Positions 8,450 to 17,257 are shown, numbered from the stretch's first letter. The stretch is DNA of 64,000 nucleotides from Mycobacterium sp. 3519A (GCF_900240945.1 NZ_OESG01000013.1:124001-188000), one strand, 5' to 3'. A program made the numbers and translations. Notes: a model not told the origin generated them from the letters alone.

Positions 8450-9568
8450 TCAGGCCTGCATCAGCGCCACCACGCATGAGCCGCCACCCCCGACTGCTTG
8501 CGCGAGGCCGACCCGCGGATCGGCGACCTGACGTGAATCTGCTTCTCCACGAAGCTGACTGACAATCTCGGCGGTTTGCGCCAGTCCGGTGGCTCCGATC
8601 GGATGGCCACGCGCTATGCACCCGCCGTCGGTGTTGGTGGGCAGTGAGCCGTCTGATGCGAGCCCACCCGACTCGGCCAACTTCACGACACCTGCCGAGT
8701 CTGTCAGCCCCATCGCGATCAGGGCGGTGATCTCCTCGCTGGCGCACATATCGTGAAGGGACACCACCCCGACGTCGCCGGGTGCGACGCCGGCGGCGGC
8801 GAACGCCCGCTTGGCGGTCAGCGTGATCTGAGACGGCGGGCCGACAACCGGTCCGACGAGAGGCCAGGACGGGTCCGACGGCCAACTGGTCTGCTCGATG
8901 GACAGCAGAGACACCGATCGCGGCACGGCATCGGCAGAAACCACCACCGCCGCACCGCCGTCGACCGACGCGTGGCACATCATCTTGGTCAGTGGGTCTG
9001 CCACCATTCGTGCACCCAGCACATCGTCGGCCGTCACCTGGTCCGGATTGCGTCGGGCGGCCAGCGGATTGAGCCGGGCTTGGTTGTACGACTTGGCTGC
9101 GACCGCAGCGATGACCTCTGGCCCGCATTTCGTGTCGTGCAGCCAGCGCGCCGCCTCGATGGCGTAGTGCACCTGGGGCGGGAAGCGATCCCAGAAGCCG
9201 ACGGCCGCGGGCACGACCCCGCCGGGTTCCAACGCCGTCGTCTTCTCGTACCCGATCGCCAGTGCGGTGCGGCAGCGCCCGGACGCTACGGCCCAGATGG
9301 CGTGCCGCAATGCGACCATCCCGCCGGCCGACGCGCTTTCGGTAGCTGTCACCGGGATTCCGGTGCGGCCCAGCCGATGTGCCACCGCCAAACCTGTTTG
9401 TGGACCGGCCAGTGCCGACGAGGTGAACACTTCGCCGACGGCTTCGTAGTCGATGCCGGCATCCGCCACCGCCTTTTCAGCAGCGACCACGCCCAGATCG
9501 GCCAAGGGGGTGCCGCTGTGCCTTCCGAACTCGGTGACCCCGATACCGGCGATACGAACGCCCGTCAT
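8450..9568 (-). CDS. Thiolase-fold lipid-transfer protein lacking the nucleophilic Cys
   Basis: A 372-residue thiolase-superfamily protein beginning MTGVRIAGIGVTEFGRHSGT. At the place of the acyl-accepting Cys (usual NxxCxxG) the sequence reads TESASAGG, so it cannot work as a normal thiolase. Downstream GGCIARGHPIGATG retains the His loop. Cys-less members that pair with DUF35 proteins, such as Ltp2 of steroid side-chain degradation, act as retro-aldolases. By analogy this may cleave a beta-hydroxyacyl-CoA. ATG at 9568 overlaps the preceding DUF35 gene by ATGA, supporting a complex between the two products. Confidence 0.88.
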   Translation of the reverse strand: MTGVRIAGIGVTEFGRHSGTPLADLGVVAAEKAVADAGIDYEAVGEVFTSSALAGPQTGLAVAHRLGRTGIPVTATESASAGGMVALRHAIWAVASGRCRTALAIGYEKTTALEPGGVVPAAVGFWDRFPPQVHYAIEAARWLHDTKCGPEVIAAVAAKSYNQARLNPLAARRNPDQVTADDVLGARMVADPLTKMMCHASVDGGAAVVVSADAVPRSVSLLSIEQTSWPSDPSWPLVGPVVGPPSQITLTAKRAFAAAGVAPGDVGVVSLHDMCASEEITALIAMGLTDSAGVVKLAESGGLASDGSLPTNTDGGCIARGHPIGATGLAQTAEIVSQLRGEADSRQVADPRVGLAQAVGGGGSCVVALMQA

Positions 9569-9798
9569 GACGGGTCCGCCACGAACACTGCGACCGCCGC
9601 GTCTCCAAGACATTTCTCGACGAGGCGCCCGGTCGTTCCGGGTTCCGGGCGGGCGCCTTCGACGAGGACCTGCAGTCGGGTGTGCCCGCAGTCGACCCAG
9701 GCGACACAGTAGCCGTCCTGTCCAAATTCAGGGTAGGGCGACTTCGACGGCACGAATGTCGATGACCACACGGTTGCCGTCGCTTCAGCTGCTGACAT
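9565..9798 (-). CDS. Small DUF35-like OB-fold protein
   Basis: A 77-residue protein starting MSAAEATATVWSSTFVPSK. The pattern YCVAWVDCGHTRLQVLVEG matches the OB-fold strand pair of DUF35 proteins, which hold the acyl-CoA for thiolase-fold partners. It is about half the usual length and has no N-terminal rubredoxin-like zinc ribbon, unlike the full-size DUF35 at 20584. It is overlapped at both ends: its ATG lies 14 bases inside the upstream fused CoA transferase, and its stop overlaps the thiolase start. The small size makes the family call less certain than the gene itself. Confidence 0.75.
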   Translation of the reverse strand: MSAAEATATVWSSTFVPSKSPYPEFGQDGYCVAWVDCGHTRLQVLVEGARPEPGTTGRLVEKCLGDAAVAVFVADPS

Positions 9799-11887
9799 CG
9801 CTGACTGACATCCTCTCGAAAACGTCACGGTGCCGAAAATCTGTGCTGCCCAGGGCCGGCGGCGGTGACAGTGGAATGGGACCCTGGCCGGCGAATCGCC
9901 ATGGCAGCCCGACCAATCGCGCCGTGCCGATCGCGGGATCGGGATGGGCGATTTCGGGGAAGAAATCGCGGGTCCTCAGGTGTTCATCGACGATGAGCTC
10001 GGCTGCGCTTCGGACGACGGCCGCCGACACTCCGGCCGACCGAAGTTCGGCTGCGACGTCTTCGCCAGTATGGTTGGCTACCGAGGCCGCGATGGTATCG
10101 GCGTCGCGATGCTGCGATTCCTCGAATTCGACTGCGACCCAGCGACTGTCGGCACTCGGGAAGATGCCGCGGTGCACTTTGGCGTCCGGTTGTGTCTGTG
10201 CAATCGAGGCTGCCGAGACGAATTCCGAGATGGTGAACGCGACCACTTCGGCCATCGATACGTCGACGACTGCGCCTGTGTCGCGCGCCGGCCCGAGTGC
10301 CCAGGCCGCGATGACGACCGCCGTGATCACCGACGACAGCGGGTCCGCCAACACTGTGCCAAGGCGGGCGGGGTCGCCGTCGGCACTCACGGTTGTGCCG
10401 GCCAGTCCGCCGTATGCCTGAACGTTGTTGGCGTACACCCGATATCCTGCTAGCGGGCCATCGGAGCCGAACCCGGATACCCGTACCGCCAGACGGCCTT
10501 GCCCCGCTAGCTCGTCAGGGTCGACCTTCAACCGTCCGAGGCGTGAGGACCCGACGTTTTCGATCACGACATCGGCCTCGCGAAGTATGTTGGCGACGTC
10601 ATCGATCGCAGTCGAGGGGTCGATCAAGACGCTTCGCTTGGAGTGATTGGCCACCGCGAAGTACGCCCCGCGCTCGGCGCCGGCGATTCCCTCTGCGAAC
10701 GGGCCGGAGCGGCGGTAGATGTCGAGGCGGTCCGGATCCTCGACGCGCACCACAGTCGCACCCATACCGCCCAGCAATGCTCCGACGATCGGGCCGGCGA
10801 GTACATGCGTGAGCTCGGCGATGCGCAACCCACGCAGTCCTCCGCGACGCGGCAGGCCGGCGTGCCCTGGTCGACATCGCCACGGGGGCTCGAGCACGGC
10901 GATCTCGCGCTCGCCGAGGCGGGTGGACGTCAATGAGCCCCGGTGCGCGAACTGCGGTGAGTTCAGCAGTTCACCGGGTAGGTTGACCGGCGTCGACGGA
11001 ACGCCGTGTGCCTGAAGCAGATCAGCGCAATCGGCCTTGTCCCGCAGGGCAGTCCACTCGGTCACCTTGGCGTTGATGAGTTCGGCATGCTCGATGCGGG
11101 CCGGACGTTCGTCGAGACCGTGTGCCCAGTCGGGATTGCCGAACGCAGTCAGGAGACCCTGCCATTGGTGGTTCTCGACGGCGGTGATGCGGACCAGGCC
11201 GTCGCGGCAACCGAACACACCCGAGGGCGCCAGGTATCGACCGCTGCCCGCGCGACCGGGGCACCGGTACATCGCGTGGGCGCATTCGGGCAGGGCGGCG
11301 GTGAAGATCACCGCTTCCTGGATGGACACATCCAGACGTACCGGACCCGAAACCTGGTTGCGACAGTCGAGGCCGTGCAACGCGGCCAACGCGGCCACGG
11401 CGCCCGCGGATTTCAACGCGACGTAGCCGGGTGCGGGCACCGGGTTGCCGTCGTCGTCCTCGATCGTCGCCAACAACCCGCCGCTGGCCTGGGCGACCAA
11501 CTCTCCGCCCGGGCGTCCGCTGTGCGGTCCGTCCATACCGAAGGCGGACAGGGTGACAACCACGGTATCGGGGCTGACCGGCGGCGCGGCGGCGCCGTCG
11601 GCAATCACGATGTCGGCATCCCCGTGAAACCCGTTCTCGTCGTCGAGGATCCGCTTTTGACGGTCGAGGACGACGTCGACTGCGGAAATCTCACCTGATG
11701 AGCCGACCAACACCGGGCCGACACGAGGCGAACGTGGCCCGGGCAGCCTGGACACATCCGCACCGAGGCTCGCCAGGAGTGCGGCCGCCGCAGATCCCGC
11801 GATGCCGTCACCGAGCTGGAGCACGCGGACGCCCGACAGGAACGGGGTCGGGGCACGATCCTCGGTCACCGCACTGCGCTCCTGCAT
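9785..11887 (-). CDS. Tandem-fused CaiB/BaiF CoA transferase (two domains)
   Basis: A roughly 700-residue protein with two complete class III CoA-transferase halves. Domain 1 starts FLSGVRVLQLGDGIAGSAAA. Domain 2 starts around residue 345 with GLRGLRIAELTHVLAGPIVG and continues MGATVVRVEDPDR and ANHSKRSVLID. Normal family members are about 400 residues and form interlocked dimers, so the fusion could supply both rings from one chain or a catalytic and a structural half. I start it at MQERSAVTED (ATG 11887) because longer starts would lie upstream of the promoter-like operator at 11912. DUF35 and thiolase genes follow in the same operon. Confidence 0.9.
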   Translation of the reverse strand: MQERSAVTEDRAPTPFLSGVRVLQLGDGIAGSAAAALLASLGADVSRLPGPRSPRVGPVLVGSSGEISAVDVVLDRQKRILDDENGFHGDADIVIADGAAAPPVSPDTVVVTLSAFGMDGPHSGRPGGELVAQASGGLLATIEDDDGNPVPAPGYVALKSAGAVAALAALHGLDCRNQVSGPVRLDVSIQEAVIFTAALPECAHAMYRCPGRAGSGRYLAPSGVFGCRDGLVRITAVENHQWQGLLTAFGNPDWAHGLDERPARIEHAELINAKVTEWTALRDKADCADLLQAHGVPSTPVNLPGELLNSPQFAHRGSLTSTRLGEREIAVLEPPWRCRPGHAGLPRRGGLRGLRIAELTHVLAGPIVGALLGGMGATVVRVEDPDRLDIYRRSGPFAEGIAGAERGAYFAVANHSKRSVLIDPSTAIDDVANILREADVVIENVGSSRLGRLKVDPDELAGQGRLAVRVSGFGSDGPLAGYRVYANNVQAYGGLAGTTVSADGDPARLGTVLADPLSSVITAVVIAAWALGPARDTGAVVDVSMAEVVAFTISEFVSAASIAQTQPDAKVHRGIFPSADSRWVAVEFEESQHRDADTIAASVANHTGEDVAAELRSAGVSAAVVRSAAELIVDEHLRTRDFFPEIAHPDPAIGTARLVGLPWRFAGQGPIPLSPPPALGSTDFRHRDVFERMSVSDVSS

Positions 11888-11911
11888 CCGGCCAACAGCG
11901 ACAACGCTGTA

Positions 11912-11942
11912 GAACAATCGAACAACGGTCGTTTCGCTGCAG
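11912..11942 (-). promoter_or_regulatory. Predicted operator of the fused CoA transferase operon
   Basis: On the plus strand GAACA (11912) and GAACA (11920) are 8 bp apart, followed at the 10-bp step by CGTTT (11930) and a weak fourth element. Read on the minus strand this is a TGTTC pair 25 bp from the ATG at 11887, the same arrangement as at the other sites. Confidence 0.5.
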
Positions 11943-11958
11943 TGTAGCGGAGTCGGGT

Positions 11959-11989
11959 TCACAGATTCACACTCAGTGTTCTATTGTTC
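11959..11989 (+). promoter_or_regulatory. Predicted operator and leaderless promoter of the second P450
   Basis: TGTTC (11977) and TGTTC (11985) form the strong right half. The left pentamers are TCACA (11959) and TCACA (11967), also 8 bp apart. The -10 element TATTGT (11982-11987) lies inside the right half, and the ATG at 11994 follows after six bases, so transcription probably begins at the start codon. Confidence 0.55.
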
Positions 11990-11993
11990 AGAT

Positions 11994-13211
11994 ATGGCGA
12001 TGATGTCTCCTGCCGTGACCAATGCCCGGTTCGACGATCCGGCCTTCTATCTGGGCGACCCCAACGCGACGTTTCGCGAACTGCGGGCGAGTGACCCGCT
12101 ACATTGGTATGACGACGGGAAATTCTGGGTCGTCACCAAGTACGACGACATCAAGGGCATTTCGGCCCGACCCGAGAAGTTCACGTCGGAGCGCATCGCG
12201 GTGATGATGGATTTGATCGCCCATCGGCAGGGCGTCGATCCACAGGGATTCGGAAACCGGGGCATCATGTTCATGGATCCTCCCGTGCACCGCGCCCACC
12301 GCAAGGCTATCGGCGTGCGCTTCACCCCTGCCGCTGTGGCGAAGATGGAGGATCGAGTCAAGCAGGTCGTCGCTGCGGCGTTCGACAATCTTCCTGACGG
12401 ACAGTTCGACTGGATCGAGCACATCGCCGAACCGATTCCGGTGTACATCTTTTCCTACTTCCTGGGCGTGCCCGAGGAGGACTGGCCGAAGGTCGCGTCG
12501 TGGGCGACGACGATTGCCAAGGCAGGCAGCGGATTGGCCGACGACAACGACTTCGGGTTGATTTTCGACCAGATCGCGCCGTATCTGATGAATCTGATCG
12601 CGCAACGCGCCGTCGATCCACGGGATGACCTGCTGACCATGTTGACGCAAGTACGCATCGACGGTGAGCCGTTCAACGAGGTGCAGACGATGGTCTACGC
12701 CATGACGTTGCTCGCCGCCGGCAGTGAGACGACGCAGAGCCTGTTGGCCGGGCTCGTCCAGTGCATGGATCTGCACCCTGAACAGCGCGAGCGGCTCTTC
12801 GCCGATCACGCGTTGGCGGACAACGCCATCGAAGAGACGTTGCGATGGTGGACGCCGGTGATGAGCATGGCGCGACAAGCGGCCCACGATGTTGAGATGC
12901 GTGACAAGACAATCCGCGCGGGGGATGGGCTGCTGATGGCCTACGCTTCTGCCAATCGAGATGCCGACCATTGGGGTCCCAGTGCGGAGGAGTTCGACAT
13001 CAGCCGCAGCGACGCGTCCGGTCACGTCGGATTCGGTGTGGGAGAACACTTCTGCATGGGCGCCGCGCTTGCGCGCCGTGAAGCCCGCTTCGTCCTGCAC
13101 GAGGTGCTCGAGCGAGCGAAGGGGCTGCATGTCACCGGCGCGCGGGTCAAGCGAGAATCGTCGTTGGTCAATACCTTCGACCGACTCGAGGTGACGTTGG
13201 ACTACCGCTGA
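11994..13211 (+). CDS. Cytochrome P450
   Basis: A 405-residue P450 with the I-helix AAGSETT (241-247), Glu281-x-x-Arg284 in the K-helix (ETLRWW), and the heme loop FGVGEHFCMG with Cys354. The general look is that of mycobacterial lipid/steroid-type P450s. A longer frame to 11976 exists, but it would place the start inside the operator. The leaderless ATG at 11994 is preferred. It is transcribed alone and overlaps the convergent dehydrogenase gene by ten bases. Electrons may come from the ferredoxin at 1946-2143. Confidence 0.95.
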   Translation: MAMMSPAVTNARFDDPAFYLGDPNATFRELRASDPLHWYDDGKFWVVTKYDDIKGISARPEKFTSERIAVMMDLIAHRQGVDPQGFGNRGIMFMDPPVHRAHRKAIGVRFTPAAVAKMEDRVKQVVAAAFDNLPDGQFDWIEHIAEPIPVYIFSYFLGVPEEDWPKVASWATTIAKAGSGLADDNDFGLIFDQIAPYLMNLIAQRAVDPRDDLLTMLTQVRIDGEPFNEVQTMVYAMTLLAAGSETTQSLLAGLVQCMDLHPEQRERLFADHALADNAIEETLRWWTPVMSMARQAAHDVEMRDKTIRAGDGLLMAYASANRDADHWGPSAEEFDISRSDASGHVGFGVGEHFCMGAALARREARFVLHEVLERAKGLHVTGARVKRESSLVNTFDRLEVTLDYR

Positions 13212-14269
13212 GACGCGTGCCGCGCGGTCAGCCAGTCCGTCACGGCTCGGCGGTGCTCGGCCCGCGATCCCAGCGTCGCGACTGCGGTGGCCGCTCGGCG
13301 CAGGTGTATGTGGGCGTCGTGTTCCCACGTGTAGGCGATGCCGCCGAACACCTGGGTAGCACCCTCCGGCACAGCGCGAAGGGCATCGATCGCCCAGAAT
13401 GCGGCAAGCGACACCAAAGCTGACGAATCCGGTTCGTTCTGCTCGCACGCGTCAGCCGCCCGATTGATGAGTGCCCGGGCCACCTCGATCGCGGACCGTT
13501 GGTCGACGAGTCGATGTTTGATCGCCTGGTATGAACCGATGGGTCTGCCGAACGCGACGCGCACCTTTGCGTACTCGGTGGCGGCGGCGTTGGCCGCTGA
13601 TGCGATGCCGACGAGTTCGGCGATGGCTGCGATGCGGTGCCGCAACACCGCATCCGAGTGGCGCCGTACCGCGTCGTTGCCCTCTGCTATCGGCACCAGT
13701 TGCGCGTCGGCGAAAGTGACTGCCGCCGCGGGATTGTGGTCAAGTGGGCGAAGAAGCTCACGGCTCACACCCGAGGCGGCCGGATCCACCACGCCAAGCA
13801 CTGGACATTCGTCTGATTCGGCCAGGACGAGTAACCGGGTGGCGCTCGCCCCGTAGGGAACGACAGGGGCAAATCCTGAAACCCGTTGTCCCACAGAGCT
13901 GACCGATCGGTCGAGGATAAGGGTGACGCCATCTTCGCAGCTGTCCAGGCACCATGCCGCCGCGGCCGTGGCGGTCAGCGGCACAGGTGCTGCGGCAGCA
14001 CCGGCGGCTTCGGCCAGCACTGCGAGTTCCCGCAGCGTGCCGCCGCCGCCACCACTGGACTCGCTGACCAGGACGTCCGGCCAACCGAGTTCGCGCACCG
14101 TCCGCCACAGCTGATCGTCGAACGCTGGCTCGGATTGTTCGAGCAGGGCCCGAAGCCGTCCGATAGACCACGCGTGTCCGAGGATGCCATCCGCCGACTC
14201 TCGGAGATGCGCAAGTTCAATCGCAGCATCGGCGATATCGCCCAGAGAAGATGCGCTGTCAGTAGTCAC
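13202..14269 (-). CDS. Acyl-CoA dehydrogenase, partner subunit (second pair)
   Basis: A 355-residue acyl-CoA dehydrogenase-fold protein from a GTG at 14269 that overlaps the upstream gene by 11 bases. It has KVRVAFGRPIGSYQAIKHRL (FAD-contacting Arg and Phe) and QVFGGIAYTWEHDAHIHLRR near the C-terminus, and lacks an obvious catalytic Glu. It closely parallels the 895-1938 protein. With the 14259-15452 protein it likely makes a heterotetrameric dehydrogenase of the kind used on bulky ring-bearing acyl-CoAs. It is last in the amidohydrolase operon (16759 to 13202). Confidence 0.9.
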   Translation of the reverse strand: MTTDSASSLGDIADAAIELAHLRESADGILGHAWSIGRLRALLEQSEPAFDDQLWRTVRELGWPDVLVSESSGGGGGTLRELAVLAEAAGAAAAPVPLTATAAAAWCLDSCEDGVTLILDRSVSSVGQRVSGFAPVVPYGASATRLLVLAESDECPVLGVVDPAASGVSRELLRPLDHNPAAAVTFADAQLVPIAEGNDAVRRHSDAVLRHRIAAIAELVGIASAANAAATEYAKVRVAFGRPIGSYQAIKHRLVDQRSAIEVARALINRAADACEQNEPDSSALVSLAAFWAIDALRAVPEGATQVFGGIAYTWEHDAHIHLRRAATAVATLGSRAEHRRAVTDWLTARHASQR

Positions 14270-15452
14270 GGGGCAATCCCAGAAGGCGCTCGCCGATGAC
14301 GTTTCGTTGGATTTCCGAGGTGCCCGCGCCGAACGTGGCCGCACGCATCAACAGGTAGCTCGCGGCGACATTGCCGCCTTTGGCCGCACCTGGAGAGCCG
14401 CGCTCCAACGTGCCCGCGGGTCCGGCGAGTTCGAGCCCAAAGTTGGCCATCGACTGATCCACTTCCGACGTCAACAACTTGGCGACCGACGCTTCCGGCC
14501 CGGGACTCACTCCGCGTACGCCTGCCGCCGTGGCTTGAGCAGCGATCTGCCGCAAAGCCTCTACCTGGGCGGCGTACCTGACGATCTGATCGGCGACGTA
14601 ACTGTCATCGAACCCGATCTCAGTCAGGGCATTCGGTTCCTGTGCCATTCGCACCAAGATGTCCAGTCGCCGTTCGATCCGATGTGTCCGGCTCTGACCC
14701 ACTCGTTCATATCCGAGTGTTGACTTCGCGACTGTCCATCCGCCGTGCAGAGGCCCCAGCACGTTCGCCAGGGGGACACGAACCGAGTCGAAGAAGACCT
14801 CGTTGAACTCGGCAGCCCCCGTGATCTGGCGTATTGGCCGTACCGTGATGCCTGGAGTTTTCAGGTCGACGAGTATGTAGCTGATGCCCTCGCGCCGTTC
14901 GGCGTTGGGATCGGTGCGGGCAAGGATGTAGATCCAGTCGGCGTACTCGGCTTTCGACGTCCAAACTTTCTGGCCGCTGATGACCAGGTGTCCGCCGTCA
15001 ACGACGGCTTTGGTCTTCAGCGCCGCGAGGTCACTGCCCGCGTCCGGTTCTGAGAAGCCTTGGCACCAGACGTCTTCAGCGGACAAGATGCGCGGGAGGT
15101 AGTGAGTGCGCTGGGCGTCCGTGCCCCATTGGATGATCGTTGGACCCAGCTGATTGATGGCACTGCGGTTGATGGGCTCTGGTGCGTGTGCTGACGCCAT
15201 CTCCGTGTTGAAGATCAACTGCTGCACCGGAGTTGCGCTACGCCCGCCGAACTCGGTCGGCCATGAGATGGCGGCCAGGCCCGCGTCGGCCAGTCGGTTC
15301 TGCCAGCGCCGCATCCGGACAATGCGAGCCGACTCCCCACCATCCTTCGCACGGATGTCGGGTGTCAGTGCTGTTGCGAGGAAGGCTTGGACCTCATCGC
15401 GAAAAGTGATGTCGGCGTCGGTGAGCCTGACGCCGTAGTCGAGACCGGTCAC
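14259..15452 (-). CDS. Acyl-CoA dehydrogenase, catalytic-type subunit (second pair)
   Basis: A 397-residue dehydrogenase with WCQGFSEPDAGSDLAALKTK (flavin-binding middle domain), SGQKVWTSKAEYADW, and TLGYERVGQSR carrying the helix-G Glu. The C-terminal FGAGTSEIQRNVIGERLLGL has Ala where medium-chain enzymes have their catalytic Glu, so the base must be the helix-G residue. The GTG start at 15452 overlaps the amidohydrolase stop as GTGA. It is homologous to the protein encoded at 1-890. Probable reaction: alpha,beta-desaturation of a pathway acyl-CoA, with electrons passed to electron-transfer flavoprotein. Confidence 0.92.
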   Translation of the reverse strand: MTGLDYGVRLTDADITFRDEVQAFLATALTPDIRAKDGGESARIVRMRRWQNRLADAGLAAISWPTEFGGRSATPVQQLIFNTEMASAHAPEPINRSAINQLGPTIIQWGTDAQRTHYLPRILSAEDVWCQGFSEPDAGSDLAALKTKAVVDGGHLVISGQKVWTSKAEYADWIYILARTDPNAERREGISYILVDLKTPGITVRPIRQITGAAEFNEVFFDSVRVPLANVLGPLHGGWTVAKSTLGYERVGQSRTHRIERRLDILVRMAQEPNALTEIGFDDSYVADQIVRYAAQVEALRQIAAQATAAGVRGVSPGPEASVAKLLTSEVDQSMANFGLELAGPAGTLERGSPGAAKGGNVAASYLLMRAATFGAGTSEIQRNVIGERLLGLPRDY

Positions 15453-16759
15453 GTTCCGCCGCGGATGATCGACGCCATCCGCTCTTTCATCTCCCCGTAG
15501 GTGATCGCGGTGGTGCCGGCCTTCGGTGCGCGGCCCGCGTCGACCTTGGGCGCCGACAGATCGAGCCCGCTGATCTTGTCGCGCAGGGCCGAGACAGTGC
15601 AGTTCTCTCGGCCGAGTCGCGCTACGCCGTCATACCCGTAGACGCGGGCGGCGTTGCGCCAGGTGATGGCCTCGACCTCGTCGAAGGTGCAGCCCTCGAG
15701 TTGCGCCGCGAGCTGCTCGGGCGCATCCGGCCAGCTGCTGTCGGAATGCGGATAGTCCATCTCCCAACAGATCGTTTTCACCCCGATTCGGTCACGCATC
15801 TCGATACCGACACGGTCGCGGATGAAGCACGACATGAAATTGCGTCGGAAGACGTCAGTCGGAGTCAGCCCGGCACCGAGGTCATCGCCAGTCCACGCCC
15901 GTTGGCGCGAGTAGATGTCCTCGAACCGCTCGAGTAGGAACGGGATCCAACCGATGCCGCCCTCGGAAAGTGCGAACTTGATGGTCGGGAACTTCGTGAC
16001 GACCGGCGAGAAGAGCAGATCGGCCGTGAACCGCATGGTGTCGATCGCCAACATCGAGTTGTAGGCGAGATAGGTCGTCTGGTCAGAGGGCACCGGCACA
16101 CCGCCGCCGGTCCCGATGTGGATGTTGACCACTGAATTGCACTCGCAGATCGCCGCCCACATGACATCCCACTGTGGGTCCTGCCACGGCGGCTGGCCGT
16201 AGTTGCCGATGTGCTGCGGCACGGTCACCGAATGACAACCCTGTGCCGCAACACGTTTCACTTCCGCGGCGGCCAGCACGGGATCCCACAGAGGCAGAAT
16301 GCCCATCGGGATGAACCGATCGGGATGCCTGCCGCACCAATCCTCGATGTGCCAGTCGTTGTACGCGCGGACCATAGCTTCCGAGACGTCGCGGTCCCCG
16401 TGATAGGTGAACAACGCACCCGAGATAGTGGGGAAGGACGGAAAGCACGCTGATGCCAACACGCCCGCGGCGTTCATGTCTGCGACCCTGGCGTCGACGT
16501 CGTAGCAGCCCGGTCGCATATCGCTGAAGCTGGACGGCTCGAATCCCCACTCGTCGTTGGGGCGACCGGCCACCGCGTTGAGCCCGATGTTGGGCAGTTG
16601 CAGGCCCGCGTACTCCCAGAAGCAGACGCCGTCGTCCGTCTCGACGATCCGCGGAGCATCGTCGGCGAACTTGGCCGGAATCCGGCCCTTGAACATGTCA
16701 GGCGGCTCCACAGTGTGGTCGTCGACGCTGATCAGCACGAGATCACGGGGATCTATCAC
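15449..16759 (-). CDS. Amidohydrolase family protein (ACMSD-type TIM barrel)
   Basis: A 436-residue metal-dependent hydrolase/decarboxylase of the amidohydrolase-2 family. The first strand reads LVLISVDDHTVEPPDMF, with a DDH in place of the canonical HxH. Later elements are VNIHIGTGGG, ALSEGGIGWIPFLLERFEDI and CWEMDYPHSDSSWPD, with the acidic active-site residue. Family members hydrolyse or decarboxylate cyclic acids, and many occur in aromatic and steroid clusters. The GTG at 16759 is six bases from a -10 TAGGAT (16766-16771), so it is probably leaderless. It heads the operon with the second dehydrogenase pair. Confidence 0.9.
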   Translation of the reverse strand: MIDPRDLVLISVDDHTVEPPDMFKGRIPAKFADDAPRIVETDDGVCFWEYAGLQLPNIGLNAVAGRPNDEWGFEPSSFSDMRPGCYDVDARVADMNAAGVLASACFPSFPTISGALFTYHGDRDVSEAMVRAYNDWHIEDWCGRHPDRFIPMGILPLWDPVLAAAEVKRVAAQGCHSVTVPQHIGNYGQPPWQDPQWDVMWAAICECNSVVNIHIGTGGGVPVPSDQTTYLAYNSMLAIDTMRFTADLLFSPVVTKFPTIKFALSEGGIGWIPFLLERFEDIYSRQRAWTGDDLGAGLTPTDVFRRNFMSCFIRDRVGIEMRDRIGVKTICWEMDYPHSDSSWPDAPEQLAAQLEGCTFDEVEAITWRNAARVYGYDGVARLGRENCTVSALRDKISGLDLSAPKVDAGRAPKAGTTAITYGEMKERMASIIRGGT

Positions 16760-16760
16760 C

Positions 16761-16783
16761 GAACAATCCTAAACTAATGAACA
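16761..16783 (-). promoter_or_regulatory. Amidohydrolase operon promoter with two half-sites 18 bp apart
   Basis: GAACA occurs at 16761 and 16779 on the plus strand, in the same orientation and 18 bp apart, flanking the minus-strand -10 TAGGAT (16766-16771). The 18-bp step equals the outer-to-inner distance of the 31-bp operator, but the symmetry is not kept, so this may be a variant or a chance match. Confidence 0.4.
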
Positions 16784-16806
16784 AAGTTTGTGTATGTGTG
16801 TACAGG

Positions 16807-17235
16807 CTATCCCCCGCGCTTGTTCGTCGCATCCGCCAGCCAGTCGGCCATCATGGTGTACACAGCTTCGATGCTTTGGCGCGCATTCGTGTCGTCGCCT
16901 GATGGGTCGTAGTCCACTTCCCAGCCCACTCTGGACATGTCATGCGAACCGGGCACGTTGGTCACGAACACGACGGTCTCGAAGCGATTTACCGGCAACG
17001 GGTTGTTGAGGATCTCATAGGACAGTCGCATCTGATCTGGGTCAATCCACCGCAGTCGCTCGACGATAGGGGTGTCGCCGGAGCCATGAATTTTCCTGCA
17101 CATGCCGGGGCCGTTCCCCTCGATCTCTACATCGCCGGCGACGGGGATCCAGTGCACGTCACCGAAGTCGGCTAGCAGCGCCCAGATCGCGCCGGCGCTT
17201 GCCGCGACATCCTTGCTCACCGTCATCGTTGGCAT
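16807..17235 (-). CDS. SRPBCC (START-like) family protein
   Basis: A 142-residue helix-grip protein of the polyketide cyclase/START superfamily. The start MPTMTVSKDVAASAGAIWAL and LLADFGDVHWIP form the first helix-strand unit, and a long C-terminal helix ends the protein. Such proteins bind hydrophobic ligands in a deep cavity. Some are cyclases, hydrolases or carriers, and nothing here marks a specific reaction. It is transcribed alone, divergent from the enoyl-CoA hydratase, from a promoter beside the 17258 operator. A minus-strand TACGAT lies about 14 bases before the ATG. Confidence 0.85.
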   Translation of the reverse strand: MPTMTVSKDVAASAGAIWALLADFGDVHWIPVAGDVEIEGNGPGMCRKIHGSGDTPIVERLRWIDPDQMRLSYEILNNPLPVNRFETVVFVTNVPGSHDMSRVGWEVDYDPSGDDTNARQSIEAVYTMMADWLADATNKRGG

Positions 17236-17257
17236 GCGCGGACAGTACCATCGTATG

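Noticed and set aside
12099..13448. 449-residue open frame opposite the second P450
   Set aside because: Antisense to a P450 with intact heme and I-helix motifs; composition is Arg/His-rich.
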